A DNA stretch of 64,000 nt from Neorhizobium alkalisoli (lineage in GTDB: Bacteria > Pseudomonadota > Alphaproteobacteria > Rhizobiales > Rhizobiaceae): contig NZ_PVBN01000002.1 of assembly GCF_002968635.1 (NCBI RefSeq), forward strand, positions 186,001-250,000. Direction: 5' to 3'. Numbering within the stretch: the stretch's first letter is position 1; each line of letters starts with the position of its first letter. Positions 52,301 to 61,313 of this stretch are shown here, piece by piece. The translations under genes and the position numbers were made by a program. The notes below the pieces were generated by a model. The model was not told where the DNA came from, searched no databases, and worked only from the letters and a program-made list of their open reading frames with translations.

Positions 52301-53077
52301 TTCAAGCGAGGTTTGGACCTCGGCCAATGTAAGAATGTCTTCCGTCTTCCGCCGGGAAGCAGGAATGGCGGCAATGCGATCGGCCTGACGGCGCATCTCG
52401 GCAACCGGTAGCGGCGAAGCCGGCATGAAATTGAAGGCATTTCTCGGGGCCAGATAATAAAGCATCTGCTCCCGATCGTCGGATTCGACGATAACGATCT
52501 TCCGCGGCGCCTGCCCGATCGAGGCCACGGCGCCCTCGCCCTGCTGCACATCGACACTGCCCTGCGGATTGCTGAGCTGCACCAGGCCTTCGAGCACCTG
52601 CAGCGAAGTCTGGCTGCCCTTGACGGTCATCGTCCAGTCGGTGCCGCGGATGGCTGCCGCGGCGGCGGGTGTCTCGACCCGTACTCCCGGCCCGCCGCGT
52701 TCGGCGCGCGCCCAGATGGTCCCCGACTGCAGCTCCAGAATGGTGTCGGCGCTCGTCCCGGCGGTCAGCTGCTTGACGACCAGCGACGAGTTGCGGCCGA
52801 GGCGCACCTGGGTCCGGTCGGAAAAGACGATCGCGAGCTGGCCGGTCGCATTGGTACGCAGGATATCGCCCGTCAGCAGGTCCTGCTTGAGATCGACGAC
52901 CTGCCAGTTGGATAGGTCGATGAAACGGACTTCCTCGCCTGCTTTGCGGGCTATCACTGCTCCGGCTGCGGGCGCCGAGCGCGCAACAGGCTCCGCCGAT
53001 GCGGGAGCCGTTATCGCACCCGCAAGTATAGGCAGCGCAATGGCTGCAATATAAAGTCGATTGAAATCCCCCACCAT
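49388..53077 (-). CDS. FecR-domain / TPR / outer-membrane beta-barrel fusion protein
   Basis: A 1229-residue exported protein. A signal peptide (LYIAAIALPILAGAITAPAS, cleavage near ASAEP) precedes a FecR domain at about 40-200 (DLLTGDILRTNATGQLAIVF, GPGVRVETPAAAAAIRGTDW). TPR-like repeats span about 235-620 (RALTLDPAEPTALEARANYR, FKKSIALDPHDPIAYSNLAN). The last 550 residues look like an outer-membrane beta barrel, with alternating polar/aromatic strands and a terminal Phe (KGTLKVRF). No TonB plug domain was recognised. It is translationally coupled to the CHASE2 cyclase, so the two likely work together in envelope signalling. Its precise role is unknown. Confidence 0.85.
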   Translation of the reverse strand: MVGDFNRLYIAAIALPILAGAITAPASAEPVARSAPAAGAVIARKAGEEVRFIDLSNWQVVDLKQDLLTGDILRTNATGQLAIVFSDRTQVRLGRNSSLVVKQLTAGTSADTILELQSGTIWARAERGGPGVRVETPAAAAAIRGTDWTMTVKGSQTSLQVLEGLVQLSNPQGSVDVQQGEGAVASIGQAPRKIVIVESDDREQMLYYLAPRNAFNFMPASPLPVAEMRRQADRIAAIPASRRKTEDILTLAEVQTSLEGHAQAQATLALLNGRTLSSAERGRLELMRGIFAAAERRYDEAATLFASASPRLDAKRGNVASYGSYYARSLAKPERVERPPTTVNNSYAALLKAYAAGFLEDIPAAIKVIRDAERQFPNDPTLPAYRAQLAILLNDRAQVQEAIGRALTLDPAEPTALEARANYRSDFEGNLEGALADIQAALKTAPGSTGFWNALGNIQSARGDDRSAEAAFKKSIALDPHDPIAYSNLANHYLSQYRVKEAKALIDKALEVDPSFDLALVDRGRYNLQTGNLDAGLEDMLGGTVANPAYSAGQTMLAAAHYEKGDRVAAGQALDNADRLDNNSPAVSAFRTALAIDSYDSEGAIRHAQDYVKRSRARGGHYSSLGANQAAGSTLNDAFRFQGMNSWAEYYSDAVFDPFAGTAYLDQSIRGSADIFANDYSPGTDIFNNSANGQSFSGFLQALMLEPHMISGRSRSANFFRRPFFETSLGGGVTETSGEMGYVAEGEVRGYSNLPFPISFYGNLKWETVPESRDVVALSDLVTENKVLGGNGYLTANPTPYDRIVFYFNQAKSDFNFEVQNEVDVAPLLGIPGPFLLPVTLQQSQSNTVTNGGIGWSHTIGHQNVVNTALLFNRLDSQSDMSRVLDFFGIPLAIDTMQSDFEQESYIGALNHTVAMGDFVWRYGIEGGWLHDNVFQRMENFTTFPTTVATLSSSSSIGIGRTYVDLLHEINPNIKAEYALFGTMLSGDETNILRLDPRVGLAWSPTEGQWLRAGFIRNSVDISTPTLSPIGIVGLQPNQISTETEGYTDTLAMRWDAEWTPDFFTAVEFQHQDIKDPQITIPLSAIPFTTSEGRIDRASASANLLLGHGFGLSSTVAYTASEDEDPASASFGNSLPYIPEWAGQVALTWVNEANVKATIAANYVGQRVNEGGTNLDDYWTLDANLVWEPFDKLFELELAAYNLLDEEIELNAGLPGWGRVFKGTLKVRF

Positions 53078-53190
53078 GCCTCACCAGTGCTAAGAAATAT
53101 GGCGGGAGTCAAGACAGAGGCATCGTCACCGGATTGCTTTCCCGGCAAAGTGTATTAACAGGGAAACAGTTTTAGGCGGGGACGATCGAC

Positions 53191-53745
53191 TTGAGTGACT
53201 TCGACAGCGCACCGACAGAGATGCTTGAAATGCCTATGGCGACAGGTGAGGTCACCGAGGAATATTTCAATCACGTCCGCAAGATAAATGACGTCTATTA
53301 CGACCAGATCAAGATATCCGACCAGAAGGCGGCCTATATATTTACCTTCATGCTGGCGTTCCTCGTTTCGTCTACCGAAGGGCGGAACGTTTTTAATTGG
53401 GCACGTTATACAAAAGGCGACTTGCCTGAAATTACTCTGTCAGCCGCGCTGGCGCTTGCATCCGTCTTCTCGATCCTCTCGGCAATTCTCGTGGTGCTTC
53501 CGCGCCGCATCGAAAAATCCACTTCGCTTTTCTGGGGTACGTGGCCGAACCATCGGCCGCTTTTTGAGCAGGCGGCACAACGCAGCGATGTCAGCTATCT
53601 CTTCAACGAATACCTGGACAATGCCGATGTGCTGTCGCTGATCGCCAGGCAGAAATACAAGTTTGTGTCCTATGCCTTCCGCGGGCTGGTGTTCACAGTC
53701 CTTGCCTATGTGCTGCTGCTGCTGGTCAGCCAGAACGCGAGTTGA
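53191..53745 (+). CDS. PycTM/DUF5706-like three-span membrane protein
   Basis: A 184-residue protein. A TTG start at 53191 has GGGGACGA upstream; an ATG at 53221 is an alternative. Layout: an N-terminal helix, then DQKAAYIFTFMLAFLVSS (Asp44-x-Lys46 at the first span, about 47-61), a second span about 82-104 (SAALALASVFSILSAILVVL), a cytoplasmic stretch with LFWGTWPNHRP and LSLIARQKYKFVSYAFRGLV, and a third span about 160-180. This is the arrangement of the Pycsar effector membrane domain (PycTM, formerly DUF5706). It is divergent, across 113 nt, from the FecR gene that is coupled to a class III cyclase. Confidence 0.65.
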   Translation: MSDFDSAPTEMLEMPMATGEVTEEYFNHVRKINDVYYDQIKISDQKAAYIFTFMLAFLVSSTEGRNVFNWARYTKGDLPEITLSAALALASVFSILSAILVVLPRRIEKSTSLFWGTWPNHRPLFEQAAQRSDVSYLFNEYLDNADVLSLIARQKYKFVSYAFRGLVFTVLAYVLLLLVSQNAS

Positions 53746-53850
53746 CTTCCGCAGTGGCTACCGTGGAAGCGTCAATTTCGGTGAACACGCTTGTCTTTCT
53801 GCGTCGGGCATGGTTGCCGTGAGCATCTCGACCCTTCACGGATTCGCCAC

Positions 53851-54198
53851 ATGCCATCAACTGCAGTTCCCTTGGCCACAATCGGCTTCTTGATCCTCTC
53901 CAACGTCTTCATGACATTCGCCTGGTACGGCCACCTCAAATTCGAGAACAGGCCGCTTTATCTGGTGATCCTTGTGAGCTGGGGGATCGCATTCTTCGAA
54001 TATTGCGCCCAGGTGCCGGCAAACAGGATCGGCTACGGCTATTTCAATGCCGCCCAACTCAAGACGATCCAGGAAGTCATCACGCTTTCCGTCTTCGTGG
54101 TTTTTTCGGTTTTCTATCTGGGCGAGCCTATCCACTGGAAGCAGATCCTTGGTTTCTGCTTTATCGCTCTCGGCGCCTTCTTCATCTTTACAAAATAG
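53851..54198 (+). CDS. DUF486 / DMT-family small membrane protein
   Basis: A 115-residue protein with four hydrophobic segments: TIGFLILSNVFMTFAWYGHL, LYLVILVSWGIAFFEYCAQV, EVITLSVFVVFSVFYLGEPI, and ILGFCFIALGAFFIF. PANRIGYGYFNAAQLKTIQE between spans 2 and 3 is the DUF486 signature. It is a short drug/metabolite-transporter-like protein with unknown substrate. The ATG at 53851 lacks a clear ribosome-binding site; the frame extends to 53791. Confidence 0.85.
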   Translation: MPSTAVPLATIGFLILSNVFMTFAWYGHLKFENRPLYLVILVSWGIAFFEYCAQVPANRIGYGYFNAAQLKTIQEVITLSVFVVFSVFYLGEPIHWKQILGFCFIALGAFFIFTK

Positions 54199-54256
54199 TC
54201 GCCCCGGAACTCTCGCCCCGACCGGACGTTGGGTCACGGTGATTTCAGGTGGTGCG

Positions 54257-55174
54257 ATGAGAAAACATTTGGGCGACATCCGGATCGGCATTTCAGGCTG
54301 GACCTACAAGCCTTGGCGCGGCGTCTTTTATCCGGAAGGGCTGCCGCAGAAGCAGGACCTGAGTTATGCGGCGGAGCATTTCCGCTCGATCGAAATCAAC
54401 GGCACCTTTTACGGCCTGCAGCGTCCGAGCAGCTTTGCCGCATGGTATGATGCAACGCCTGATGATTTCGTCTTCGCCGTCAAAGGCTCGCGTTACATCA
54501 CGCATATGCGGCGCCTCAAGGATATCGAGATCCCCTTGGCCAATTTCCTGGCCTCCGGCGTCCTTCGGCTCGGAAAGAAACTCGGCCCGACCCTCTGGCA
54601 GTTTCCGCCGCGGATGAAATTCGATGCCGAGCGCTTCGAGGCTTTCTTCAAACTGCTTCCCAAAGATACCGAGGAAGCCCGCGATCTGGCCGGGCGGCAT
54701 GATGCTCGCCTCGATGACCGAGCCTATGTTGAGGCCGATGAGAGGCGGCCGATGCGTCACGCCGTGGAAATCCGCCACGACAGCTTTCGCTCGCCTGATT
54801 TCATCGATCTCCTGCGCCGCTACCGGATCGGTCTGGTTGTGGCCGACACGGTGGATTGGCCGCTCCTGATGGATCTGACGGCCGATTTCGTCTATTGCCG
54901 CCTGCACGGCTCCGAACAGCTTTATGTCAGCGGTTATGACGACGCGGCGCTTGATCATTGGGCCCATCTGATCGCCGAATGGGTGAAGGGCCGTGATCCG
55001 AAAGAGGCTCCACGTGTCTCTCCGCCATCGCCCTCCCGTACACACGGCCGCGACGTCTATGTCTACTTCGACAATGATGTGAAGGTTCGGGCGCCGCGGG
55101 ATGCCGAATCTCTTGCCAACCGCCTGAATGCGGGTGCCGCGGTCTCCCGCCCGAAGGGCTTTAAGCGCGCTTGA
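54257..55174 (+). CDS. DUF72 family protein (second paralogue)
   Basis: A 305-residue DUF72 protein. ATG at 54257 with AGGTGG upstream; codons before it in the frame overlap DUF486. Motifs: IRIGISGWTYKPWRGVFYPE, IEINGTFYGLQRPSSFAAWY, GPTLWQFPPRMKFD, AVEIRHDSFRSPDF, and the terminal HGRDVYVYFDNDVKVRAPRD. It is longer than the paralogue at 19147-19959, with an insert after KDTEEARDLAG, so the two belong to separate subfamilies rather than a recent duplication. Function unknown. Confidence 0.88.
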   Translation: MRKHLGDIRIGISGWTYKPWRGVFYPEGLPQKQDLSYAAEHFRSIEINGTFYGLQRPSSFAAWYDATPDDFVFAVKGSRYITHMRRLKDIEIPLANFLASGVLRLGKKLGPTLWQFPPRMKFDAERFEAFFKLLPKDTEEARDLAGRHDARLDDRAYVEADERRPMRHAVEIRHDSFRSPDFIDLLRRYRIGLVVADTVDWPLLMDLTADFVYCRLHGSEQLYVSGYDDAALDHWAHLIAEWVKGRDPKEAPRVSPPSPSRTHGRDVYVYFDNDVKVRAPRDAESLANRLNAGAAVSRPKGFKRA

Positions 55175-55291
55175 GCACAGGCTGCTCGCTTTTCGATCTC
55201 CATGCCTTCATTTCCGTCTCGGTTTGATTTAGAGACAGTCCTTCAAACCGCCTGACAAGGCGGCCTGACTGTTCACAAGGTATGTCGATCA

Positions 55292-57175
55292 ATGCTTGAT
55301 TCCCTCAGAAACGCCGCCCGCTCGTGGGTTGCCAAAGCTCTCCTCCTGCTACTGGTTGTTTCCTTCGGCGTATGGGGTGTCTCCAGTTCCCTTTTGACGA
55401 CCAGCAGCAACACCGTGATGACGGTTGGGGATCAGCAAATCTCGACTGAGGAATTCCGTCTCGCCTATCAGCGCCAGCTCGCCAATCTGAGCCGGCAGTT
55501 CGGCACGCAGCTTACCCCCGAGCAGGCCCGCGCGTTTGGCGTCGAGAACGATGTTTTTGCCCAGCTTGCCGCCGGTGCTGCTCTCGACCAGCTTTCGGAC
55601 GACATGAATCTCGGCCTCTCCGAAGATCGTCTCGCCACTTTGATCTCCGAGGACCCGGCCTTTAGGAGCGTCAACGGCCAGTTCGACCGCAACCTCTTCG
55701 CCTCGCGCCTGCGCAATGCCGGCCTCCGCGAGGACGACTATATCAAGGAGCGCAGCAAGGTCGCCGTGCGCAGCCAGGTGGTCGAGGCTGTTTCGGATGG
55801 GTTCAAGCCGCCGCAGGTTCTTGTCGACGCGCTCAAGCACTACCGCGACGAGACCCGGTCGGTCGACTATCTCCTGCTTTCCAATGCCAATATCGATCCG
55901 GTCAAGGCGCCGGCCGAAGATGTGCTTGCGGCATGGTTCGAAGGGGTAAAGACCCGGTATCGCGCCCCGGAATTTCGAACCTTCGCTTATGTGAAGCTGC
56001 AGCCCGCCGATATTGCTGATGCGTCGTCGGTCACGGACGAAGCGGTGCGTGCCCAATACGAAAAGGGCAAGGACAGCTATAAGACACCCGAAACGCGCAC
56101 GATCGAGCAGCTCCCTTTCCCCAACAAGGAGATGGCTGAAGCCGCGGCAACGCAGCTCAAGGATGGCACGGCCACGTTCGACCAGCTGATCACCGATCAG
56201 GGCAAGAACAGTTCCGACGTTCTGCTCGGCGACTTTACCAGGGACAATCTCCCCGATGCCGCATTTGCGGATCCCGTCTTCAAGGTCGCTTCTGCAGGAG
56301 GCACGACACCGGTCGTCCAGGGTACCTTCGGACCCGTGATCCTGCGTGTCACCAATATCCGCCCGGAAACGACCCGTTCCTTCGACGAGGTCAAGGAAGA
56401 TATCCGCAAGCAGCTCTCCGTCGGCACGGCATCCCAGGAGGTGTTGAGCGTCCACGACCGCTTCGAAGACATGCGCGGTGGCGGCACCTCGCTTGAGGAA
56501 ACCGCAAAAGCGCTCAATCTCAAGGTCGTGACCGTTACCGCCGATGCGTCCGGCCGCAATGAACAGGAGCAGCGGATCTCCGATCTTCCCGCCTCTACGC
56601 AATTGTTGGGCGAAGTCTTCCGCACCGAGCCCGGCGCCGACACCATTCCGGTCAATCTCGGCAATGACGGCTATGTCTGGTTCGAGGTGCGCAATATCGT
56701 CCCCGAACGCGAGCGTCCGCTGGCCGACGTCCGTGACAAAGCGGTTGCCGACTGGACGGCCGAGCAGCAGCGCCAGGCGCTTACCGCCAGGGCAAACGAA
56801 CTGAAGGGTCGGCTCGAGAAGGGCGAAACGCTTGCCGCGATCGCCGAAGAGCTGGGCCTGGCTGTCGAAACCAAGCAAGGTCTGCGCCGCGGCGCCGAGG
56901 ATGCGATCTTCGGCGGCGAGGCAATCGCCGCGGCGTTCTCCGGCCCTGTCGACACGACGGCGACCGCACTTGGGGCCGACGGCGAAAGCCGCCTGCTGTT
57001 GAAGGTCACCGCAATCGATCAGGCAACGACCGATGCCCTCTCCGGCGACGAACAATTGCAGCGGATGGCCGAGTCGGCGGGCGACGACATGCTCGACCAG
57101 ATGGTCAACAGCCTCAAGAACACCTATGGCGTCTCGGTCAATCAGACCGTGGTCGATCAGGTCATGCTCCAGTAA
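55292..57175 (+). CDS. PpiD/SurA-like periplasmic folding factor
   Basis: A 627-residue protein anchored by one N-terminal span ([20 protein letters not shown]) with the rest periplasmic. The N-terminal SurA_N-type chaperone domain ([40 protein letters not shown]) precedes a parvulin-like region ([40 protein letters not shown]) and a second chaperone-like tail. It helps fold exported and outer-membrane proteins at the inner-membrane surface. It precedes trpD by 17 nt, a conserved alphaproteobacterial order. Confidence 0.9.
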   Translation: MLDSLRNAARSWVAKALLLLLVVSFGVWGVSSSLLTTSSNTVMTVGDQQISTEEFRLAYQRQLANLSRQFGTQLTPEQARAFGVENDVFAQLAAGAALDQLSDDMNLGLSEDRLATLISEDPAFRSVNGQFDRNLFASRLRNAGLREDDYIKERSKVAVRSQVVEAVSDGFKPPQVLVDALKHYRDETRSVDYLLLSNANIDPVKAPAEDVLAAWFEGVKTRYRAPEFRTFAYVKLQPADIADASSVTDEAVRAQYEKGKDSYKTPETRTIEQLPFPNKEMAEAAATQLKDGTATFDQLITDQGKNSSDVLLGDFTRDNLPDAAFADPVFKVASAGGTTPVVQGTFGPVILRVTNIRPETTRSFDEVKEDIRKQLSVGTASQEVLSVHDRFEDMRGGGTSLEETAKALNLKVVTVTADASGRNEQEQRISDLPASTQLLGEVFRTEPGADTIPVNLGNDGYVWFEVRNIVPERERPLADVRDKAVADWTAEQQRQALTARANELKGRLEKGETLAAIAEELGLAVETKQGLRRGAEDAIFGGEAIAAAFSGPVDTTATALGADGESRLLLKVTAIDQATTDALSGDEQLQRMAESAGDDMLDQMVNSLKNTYGVSVNQTVVDQVMLQ

Positions 57176-57192
57176 CAAAGGATAACCCGGGT

Positions 57193-58209
57193 ATGCCTGA
57201 GCTGAAGCCCCTCATTGCCAAGGTCGCCAACGGTGAAAGCCTAAGCCGCGAAGAAGCCCGCGAAGCCTTCGATATCCTGATGTCGGGCGAGGCGACGCCC
57301 TCGCAGATCGGCGGCTTCCTGATGGCTCTTCGCGTCCGCGGAGAGACCGTCGCCGAGATCACCGGAGCGGTCTCCACCATGCGGGCAAAGATGTTGCCCG
57401 TCACAGCACCCGACGACGCGATCGATATCGTCGGCACGGGTGGCGATGGTACCGGCACCTACAATATTTCCACCCTTGCCTCGTTGATCGTCGCCGGCTG
57501 CGGCGTGCCCGTCGCAAAGCACGGCAACCGAGCCTTGAGCTCGAAATCCGGTGCGGCGGATACGCTGTCAGCGCTCGGGGTCAACCTGGAGATCGGCCCG
57601 GATCAGATCGCCCGCTGCATCAGCCAGGCAGGCATCGGCTTCATGTTCGCCTCCATGCATCATGCGGCCATGCGCCATGTAGGCCCGAGCCGGGTGGAAC
57701 TCGGCACGCGGACGATCTTCAATCTGCTGGGTCCGCTCTCGAACCCCGCGGGCGCCAGGCGTCAGCTTTTGGGCGTCTTCGCGCCGAAATGGCTTGAGCC
57801 GATTGCCGAGGTGCTGCGGGATCTTGGCTCCGAGACCGTCTGGGTCGTGCATGGCGATGGGATGGACGAGATCACCACGACAGGCATCACTCAGGTCACT
57901 GCGCTTGAAGATGGAAAGATCCGCTCCTTCGAGCTGACGCCGATGGATTTCGGGGTTACTCCCGCGACGCTTGCCGAACTGAAGGGCGGGGATGGCGTGG
58001 CGAATGCGGCCGCCTTGCGCTCGGTCCTCGGCGGTGCCAAAAATGCCTATCGTGATATATCTCTCTGCAACGCGGCAGCGTCGCTTGTCGTCGCCGGCAA
58101 GGCCGAAACGATCGCGGACGGCATGAGGCTTGCTACCCGTTCGCTGGAAAGCGGTGAAGCTGCGGCCGCTCTCGAGCGTCTGGTCGCGGTATCGAACGAC
58201 GAGGATTGA
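57193..58209 (+). CDS. trpD: Anthranilate phosphoribosyltransferase
   Basis: Second step of tryptophan synthesis, 338 residues. Starts [20 protein letters not shown]; substrate loops [40 protein letters not shown], and the pyrophosphate-site [20 protein letters not shown] are all intact. It is followed at once by trpC, so consecutive pathway enzymes are cotranscribed. No trp leader peptide precedes it. Confidence 0.97.
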   Translation: MPELKPLIAKVANGESLSREEAREAFDILMSGEATPSQIGGFLMALRVRGETVAEITGAVSTMRAKMLPVTAPDDAIDIVGTGGDGTGTYNISTLASLIVAGCGVPVAKHGNRALSSKSGAADTLSALGVNLEIGPDQIARCISQAGIGFMFASMHHAAMRHVGPSRVELGTRTIFNLLGPLSNPAGARRQLLGVFAPKWLEPIAEVLRDLGSETVWVVHGDGMDEITTTGITQVTALEDGKIRSFELTPMDFGVTPATLAELKGGDGVANAAALRSVLGGAKNAYRDISLCNAAASLVVAGKAETIADGMRLATRSLESGEAAAALERLVAVSNDED

Positions 58210-58213
58210 GGCC

Positions 58214-59026
58214 GTGACGGATATCCTGAAGAAGATCGAAGCCTATAAGCGCGAGGAAATCGCCGCTGCGAAAGCGAGCGTGCCGCTCGCCGACCTGAAG
58301 GCCCGCGCCGCCGACCAGCCGTCCCCGCGCGGTTTTTACCGAGCCTTGAAGGCGAAACAGGATAGCGGTGCTTTCGGTCTGATTGCCGAAATCAAGAAAG
58401 CCAGCCCGTCCAAAGGACTGATCCGTCCCGATTTCGATCCTCCGTCGCTTGCCACGGCCTACGAGGCGGGCGGAGCCGCCTGCCTCTCCGTACTCACCGA
58501 CAAACCGAGTTTCCAGGGCGCACCAGAGTTTCTGACGGTCGCGCGTAACGCCTGCACCTTGCCGGCTCTGCGCAAGGATTTCATGTTCGAGCCCTATCAG
58601 GTTTACGAAGCGCGGGCGTGGGGCGCCGATTGCATTTTGCTGATCATGGCGTCGCTCTCTGACGACGAGGCGCGGGAACTCTACGATGTAGCCGCAGAAC
58701 TCGGGATGGATTCGCTGATCGAGGTGCATGACGAGGCGGAGATGGAACGGGCGTTGAAGCTCCCCTCGCCGCTTATCGGCATCAACAATCGCAACCTGCG
58801 GACTTTCGAGTTGAGCCTGGAAACGAGCGAGACGCTCGCCCCCATGGTTCCGGCCGATCGTTTGCTGATAGGCGAAAGCGGCATCTTTACTCATGAGGAT
58901 TGCCAGCGCCTGAAGAAGGTTGACATCAACACGTTCCTGGTCGGCGAAAGCCTGATGCGCAAGGACGACGTTGCCGCGGCGACCCGATTGCTGCTCACCG
59001 GCCAGACCGCGCTGGCGGCGGAATAA
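58214..59026 (+). CDS. trpC: Indole-3-glycerol-phosphate synthase
   Basis: A 270-residue TIM barrel. A GTG start at 58214 is supported by GAGGATTGAGG upstream and by the conserved [15 protein letters not shown] start. Catalytic parts: [15 protein letters not shown] (Lys), [33 protein letters not shown] (Lys), [27 protein letters not shown] (Asn), and GESGIF. Its TAA overlaps the moaC start (TAATG). Confidence 0.97.
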   Translation: MTDILKKIEAYKREEIAAAKASVPLADLKARAADQPSPRGFYRALKAKQDSGAFGLIAEIKKASPSKGLIRPDFDPPSLATAYEAGGAACLSVLTDKPSFQGAPEFLTVARNACTLPALRKDFMFEPYQVYEARAWGADCILLIMASLSDDEARELYDVAAELGMDSLIEVHDEAEMERALKLPSPLIGINNRNLRTFELSLETSETLAPMVPADRLLIGESGIFTHEDCQRLKKVDINTFLVGESLMRKDDVAAATRLLLTGQTALAAE

Positions 59027-59505
59027 TGGGGAACCTGACCCATATCGGCGCCTCCGGTGAGGCGCATATGGTGGATGTCGGTGACAAGACCGACACCGTG
59101 CGCCAGGCGACCGCCGAAGGCTATGTCAGGATGATGCCGGCGACACTGGCACTCATCCGCGAAGGCAATGCCAAGAAGGGCGACGTGATCGGCACGGCGC
59201 GGCTTGCCGGCATTATGGCGGCCAAGAAGACGTCCGATCTCATTCCGCTCTGTCACCCTCTGATGCTGACCAAGGTTTCCGTAGAGATCGTCGAGGATGA
59301 GACGCTGCCGGGGCTCCGCGTCAGTGCGACCGCGAAACTCACCGGCAAGACGGGGGTCGAAATGGAGGCACTGACGGCGGTATCCGTTGCCTGCCTGACG
59401 GTCTACGACATGGCCAAGGCCGTCGACAAAGGGATGGAGATCGGCGGCATCCGCCTTCTCGAAAAGACCGGCGGCAAATCCGGAACCTACCGCGCGGGAG
59501 ATTGA
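59026..59505 (+). CDS. moaC: Cyclic pyranopterin monophosphate synthase
   Basis: Second step of molybdenum cofactor synthesis (with MoaA), 159 residues. [78 protein letters not shown] and [20 protein letters not shown] show the hexameric MoaC family with its catalytic Asp/Lys. It overlaps trpC by one base and precedes moeA by 2 nt. Confidence 0.97.
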   Translation: MGNLTHIGASGEAHMVDVGDKTDTVRQATAEGYVRMMPATLALIREGNAKKGDVIGTARLAGIMAAKKTSDLIPLCHPLMLTKVSVEIVEDETLPGLRVSATAKLTGKTGVEMEALTAVSVACLTVYDMAKAVDKGMEIGGIRLLEKTGGKSGTYRAGD

Positions 59506-59507
59506 GA

Positions 59508-60722
59508 ATGGCGCTATTGCCCGTCTCGGAAGCGAAAAGGCGGCTTCTGGCCAAGGCGATCCCGGTCGAAGCGACAGAGACCGTGCCGCTGGCCGATGCC
59601 GATGGGCGCGTGCTTGCCGCCGACGTAGCTGCGCGACTGACACAGCCGCCATTCGATGCATCCGCGATGGACGGCTATGCGCTGAGAGCCGCGGACGCTT
59701 CCCGGATCGATACAGAACTGACTGTCATCGGCAGTGCTGCGGCCGGCCACGCTTTTTCGGGCGCTGTCGCGGAAGGTCAGGCCGTACGGATATTCACCGG
59801 CGCACCGGTCCCGGATGGGGCCGATTCCGTGCTGATCCAGGAGGACGCCGAAAAACTCGAAGGCGACCGTATCCGTACCAAATTCGCTGTGACGAAAGGC
59901 CGTCATGTGCGCCCTCGAGGTCAGGATTTTAGCGCGGGTGAAACCGTATTGTCGGCGGGCACCGTGCTGGACTTCTCCCATGTCACCGTCTCGGCGGCGA
60001 TGAATTACGCGGAGCTTTCCGTCCATCGCCGGCCCCGCATTGCCATTCTTGCGACCGGCGACGAACTCGTTCAGCCCGGCAATATGCCTGGCGCGGCGCA
60101 GATCATCGCCTCCAATACGTTCGGTATCGCGGCACTGGTGAAAGACAACGGCGGTGAAGTCCTCGACCTCGGCATCGTCAACGATCGGGAGGCGGATATA
60201 GCTGCCGCTATCGCAAGAGCGAGAGCCGCCCGCGCCGACGTACTCGTGACGCTCGGCGGTGCATCGGTCGGCGATCACGATCTCGTCCAGACGACCCTGA
60301 GAAACGCCGGCATGGAACTCGATTTCTGGCGTATCGCTATGCGGCCGGGAAAGCCGCTGATGGTCGGCCGGCTCGGGGACATGCAGGTGCTCGGCCTGCC
60401 GGGCAACCCGGTCGCGAGCCTCGTAACCGGCATGCTCTTTTTGGAGCCGCTGGTGCGAAAACTGGCCCGCCTGCCGGAGAGACGGCGGCAGATAGAAGGC
60501 ACCACCGCCGCAAGGCTGCCGTCTAACGATCAGCGGCAGGACTATCTCCGCGCAAAGCTCTCCAGGGACCGGGAGGGCAATGTGATTGCCGAGGCCTTCG
60601 ACAAGCAAGATTCCTCGATGATGAAGATTTTTGCCCATTCCGACGGGCTTATCATCCGCCCACCGCATGCGCCCGAGCTGCCTGCCGGCGCACCCTGCCC
60701 GATCCTTCTCATCAGACCCTAG
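59508..60722 (+). CDS. moeA: Molybdopterin molybdenumtransferase
   Basis: Inserts molybdate into adenylated molybdopterin. 404 residues from the ATG at 59508 (TTG two codons earlier is not needed). Motifs: PPFDASAMDGYALRAAD, FTGAPVPDGADSVLIQED, RPRIAILATGDELVQPG, LVTLGGASVGDHDL and the molybdate-site MRPGKPLMVGRLG with GLPGNPVASLV. It ends the trpD-trpC-moaC-moeA run and is convergent with the VOC gene. Confidence 0.96.
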   Translation: MALLPVSEAKRRLLAKAIPVEATETVPLADADGRVLAADVAARLTQPPFDASAMDGYALRAADASRIDTELTVIGSAAAGHAFSGAVAEGQAVRIFTGAPVPDGADSVLIQEDAEKLEGDRIRTKFAVTKGRHVRPRGQDFSAGETVLSAGTVLDFSHVTVSAAMNYAELSVHRRPRIAILATGDELVQPGNMPGAAQIIASNTFGIAALVKDNGGEVLDLGIVNDREADIAAAIARARAARADVLVTLGGASVGDHDLVQTTLRNAGMELDFWRIAMRPGKPLMVGRLGDMQVLGLPGNPVASLVTGMLFLEPLVRKLARLPERRRQIEGTTAARLPSNDQRQDYLRAKLSRDREGNVIAEAFDKQDSSMMKIFAHSDGLIIRPPHAPELPAGAPCPILLIRP

Positions 60723-60792
60723 TCCTGCCGCACCGCGTCGCCATACCGGCCATGCCCAGCATCGTCCATGCGCCGCCACGCGTGCAGGCTGG

Positions 60793-61254
60793 TCAGGCCG
60801 ACGGCGCCATTTCTTCCGAAACCTCAGCCTCGTCCGATCGCCCGATCAATACCCAGATGTGGCCGCCCGGATCGAAGATCGACGCCACTTCCCGGTCGCG
60901 AAGGTCGGTTTGCACGGGATCTCGAATCATGCCGCCGGCTTCGAGGGCTGCGTTCACGACTTCGCCGACGTCAGGCACGGTAAGCTGGAAGATGGTGCTG
61001 ACGGCACCCGGGGTCTTTGGATAGAACGGTCCGGCGTAAGGCGGGGCAGCTTCGTGTTTTGGGTTGGAGCCGCAGATGACGATACTGAACGGACCGAGCT
61101 GTAGCTCGATCATCAGCAGCCTCAGCATCTCGTAGCAGTTGAGCTCTTCCGCTCCGAAAACCGCCTTGTAGAACTCGGCGGTTGCGCGTTCCTGCCCCTG
61201 CTCTACGAAAAGGCTCAAACTCAAGCTGATTTCATTGCCAGTCATCATTCTCAT
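60793..61254 (-). CDS. VOC (glyoxalase/bleomycin-resistance-like) family protein
   Basis: A 153-residue protein of the vicinal oxygen chelate fold, PhnB-like. SLSLFVEQGQERATAEFYKA, VFGAEELNCYEMLRLLM, IVICGSNPKHEAAPPY, and a second half with GMIRDPVQTDLRDREVASIF ending in DPGGHIWVLIGR. ATG choices are 61254 and 61248. The usual first-half His metal ligand is not evident, so catalytic activity is uncertain. Confidence 0.8.
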   Translation of the reverse strand: MRMMTGNEISLSLSLFVEQGQERATAEFYKAVFGAEELNCYEMLRLLMIELQLGPFSIVICGSNPKHEAAPPYAGPFYPKTPGAVSTIFQLTVPDVGEVVNAALEAGGMIRDPVQTDLRDREVASIFDPGGHIWVLIGRSDEAEVSEEMAPSA

Positions 61255-61313
61255 CGCCTTGATTCCGGCGTCAGGATAACGGGAAATGCGTGACAGAGCC
61301 ACGTCAGTCGCCG

